From an uncultured Bacilli bacterium (GTDB taxonomy: Bacteria > Bacillota_I > Bacilli_A > RF39 > UBA660), in NCBI GenBank assembly GCA_934168005.1, contig CAKPMN010000006.1:1-41909 (forward strand): a stretch of DNA of 41,909 bases, read 5' to 3'. Positions 41,868-41,909 of this stretch are shown piece by piece. Position 1 is the first letter of the stretch, and every line of letters begins with the position of its first letter. Under the pieces are notes generated by a model. The model was not told where the DNA came from and did not search any database. It worked only from the letters and a program-made list of their open reading frames with translations. A program made the position numbers and the translations under genes.

Positions 41868-41909
41868 ATGAACGTAATTGTATCAAATAAATATCAAGCT
41901 ATGTTACAA
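41868..41909 (+). CDS. Start of a further gene in the locus (partial, 14 codons)
   Basis: AAGGAGG at 41854-41860 precedes an ATG at 41868, and the frame is open to the right edge: MNVIVSNKYQAMLQ. Too short to assign. Its place after the pilin-like pair would fit an accessory or ATPase-type gene, but that is not visible. Confidence 0.55.
   Translation, partial: MNVIVSNKYQAMLQ

Noticed and set aside
1..41909. TGA read as tryptophan (Mollicutes-type code)
   Set aside because: Trp is encoded by TGG throughout, and TGA stops a conserved frame at 41846-41848 where the paralogue also ends.
1..41909. CRISPR arrays, insertion sequences, tRNA or rRNA genes, prophage
   Set aside because: No regularly spaced direct repeats, transposase or integrase genes, tRNA arms or rRNA stretches were seen; the lysin alone does not make a prophage.

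Overview
The window is very AT-rich (clearly above 70% by eye) and uses the standard bacterial code: TGA is a real stop (for example at 41846-41848), and TTG and GTG starts occur. Gram-positive style lipoprotein and secretion genes, a complete gerA-type spore germinant receptor operon, strong Shine-Dalgarno sites and rho-independent terminators suggest a low-GC Bacillota. An uncultured gut-type Bacilli/Erysipelotrichia-like lineage is my best guess, but the lineage is an inference; no rRNA or marker gene is present.

Layout. 1-1456: the end of an MBOAT O-acyltransferase and its DHHW/AlgX-like partner (surface polymer O-acylation). 1457-1947: a 490-nt gene-free stretch ending in an attenuator-like pair of competing hairpins before a DMT/EamA transporter. 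2884-5005: a zinc-ribbon membrane protein and a TPM-domain protein. 5040-6272 (minus): a leaderless Cpl-7/glucosaminidase-like lysin and a TetR regulator. The regulator is divergent from a giant MMPL/RND-type membrane protein (6432-10532) whose external part carries about nine degenerate ~80-residue repeats. 10647-14574: small regulators, a degenerate exonuclease-like protein, an Mbeg1-like alpha/beta hydrolase, a membrane-anchored thioredoxin-like protein and unknown membrane proteins. 14642-16878: feoA-feoB. 16942-19020: pcrA, followed by a 50-codon membrane ORF. 19229-22622: a TVP38/VTT protein, rmuC and small membrane proteins. 22632-26341 (minus): the gerAA-gerAC-gerAB operon. 26430-30663: a 23S rRNA uridine methyltransferase, a NUDIX hydrolase, a DUF1848 protein, an unknown protein and a split chromate-transporter pair.

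30738-41909 is a Tad/Flp-like pilus or secretion locus: two membrane/secreted proteins, a 1117-residue secreted protein with about 52 cysteines, a TadE-like protein, CpaB (SAF), CpaF/TadA ATPase, TadB, TadC, a 63-residue pilin-like protein with its own strong promoter, two paralogous pilin-like proteins, and the first 14 codons of another gene at the right edge. CpaF would power the TadB/TadC platform that assembles the small pilin-like proteins. The cysteine-rich protein is the best candidate for a lineage-specific tip or surface component. No prepilin peptidase is in the window, and the small pilin-like proteins share an unusual MxExxG N-terminus instead of a G/xxxxE site.

Across the window many genes have very short predicted 5' leaders: a TATAAT box followed about 10 nt later by AGGTGAT-N(2-3)-ATG, where AGGTGAT is an exact complement of the ATCACCT in the usual 16S 3' tail. 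Several convergent gene pairs share one bidirectional hairpin terminator that also contains a stop codon.
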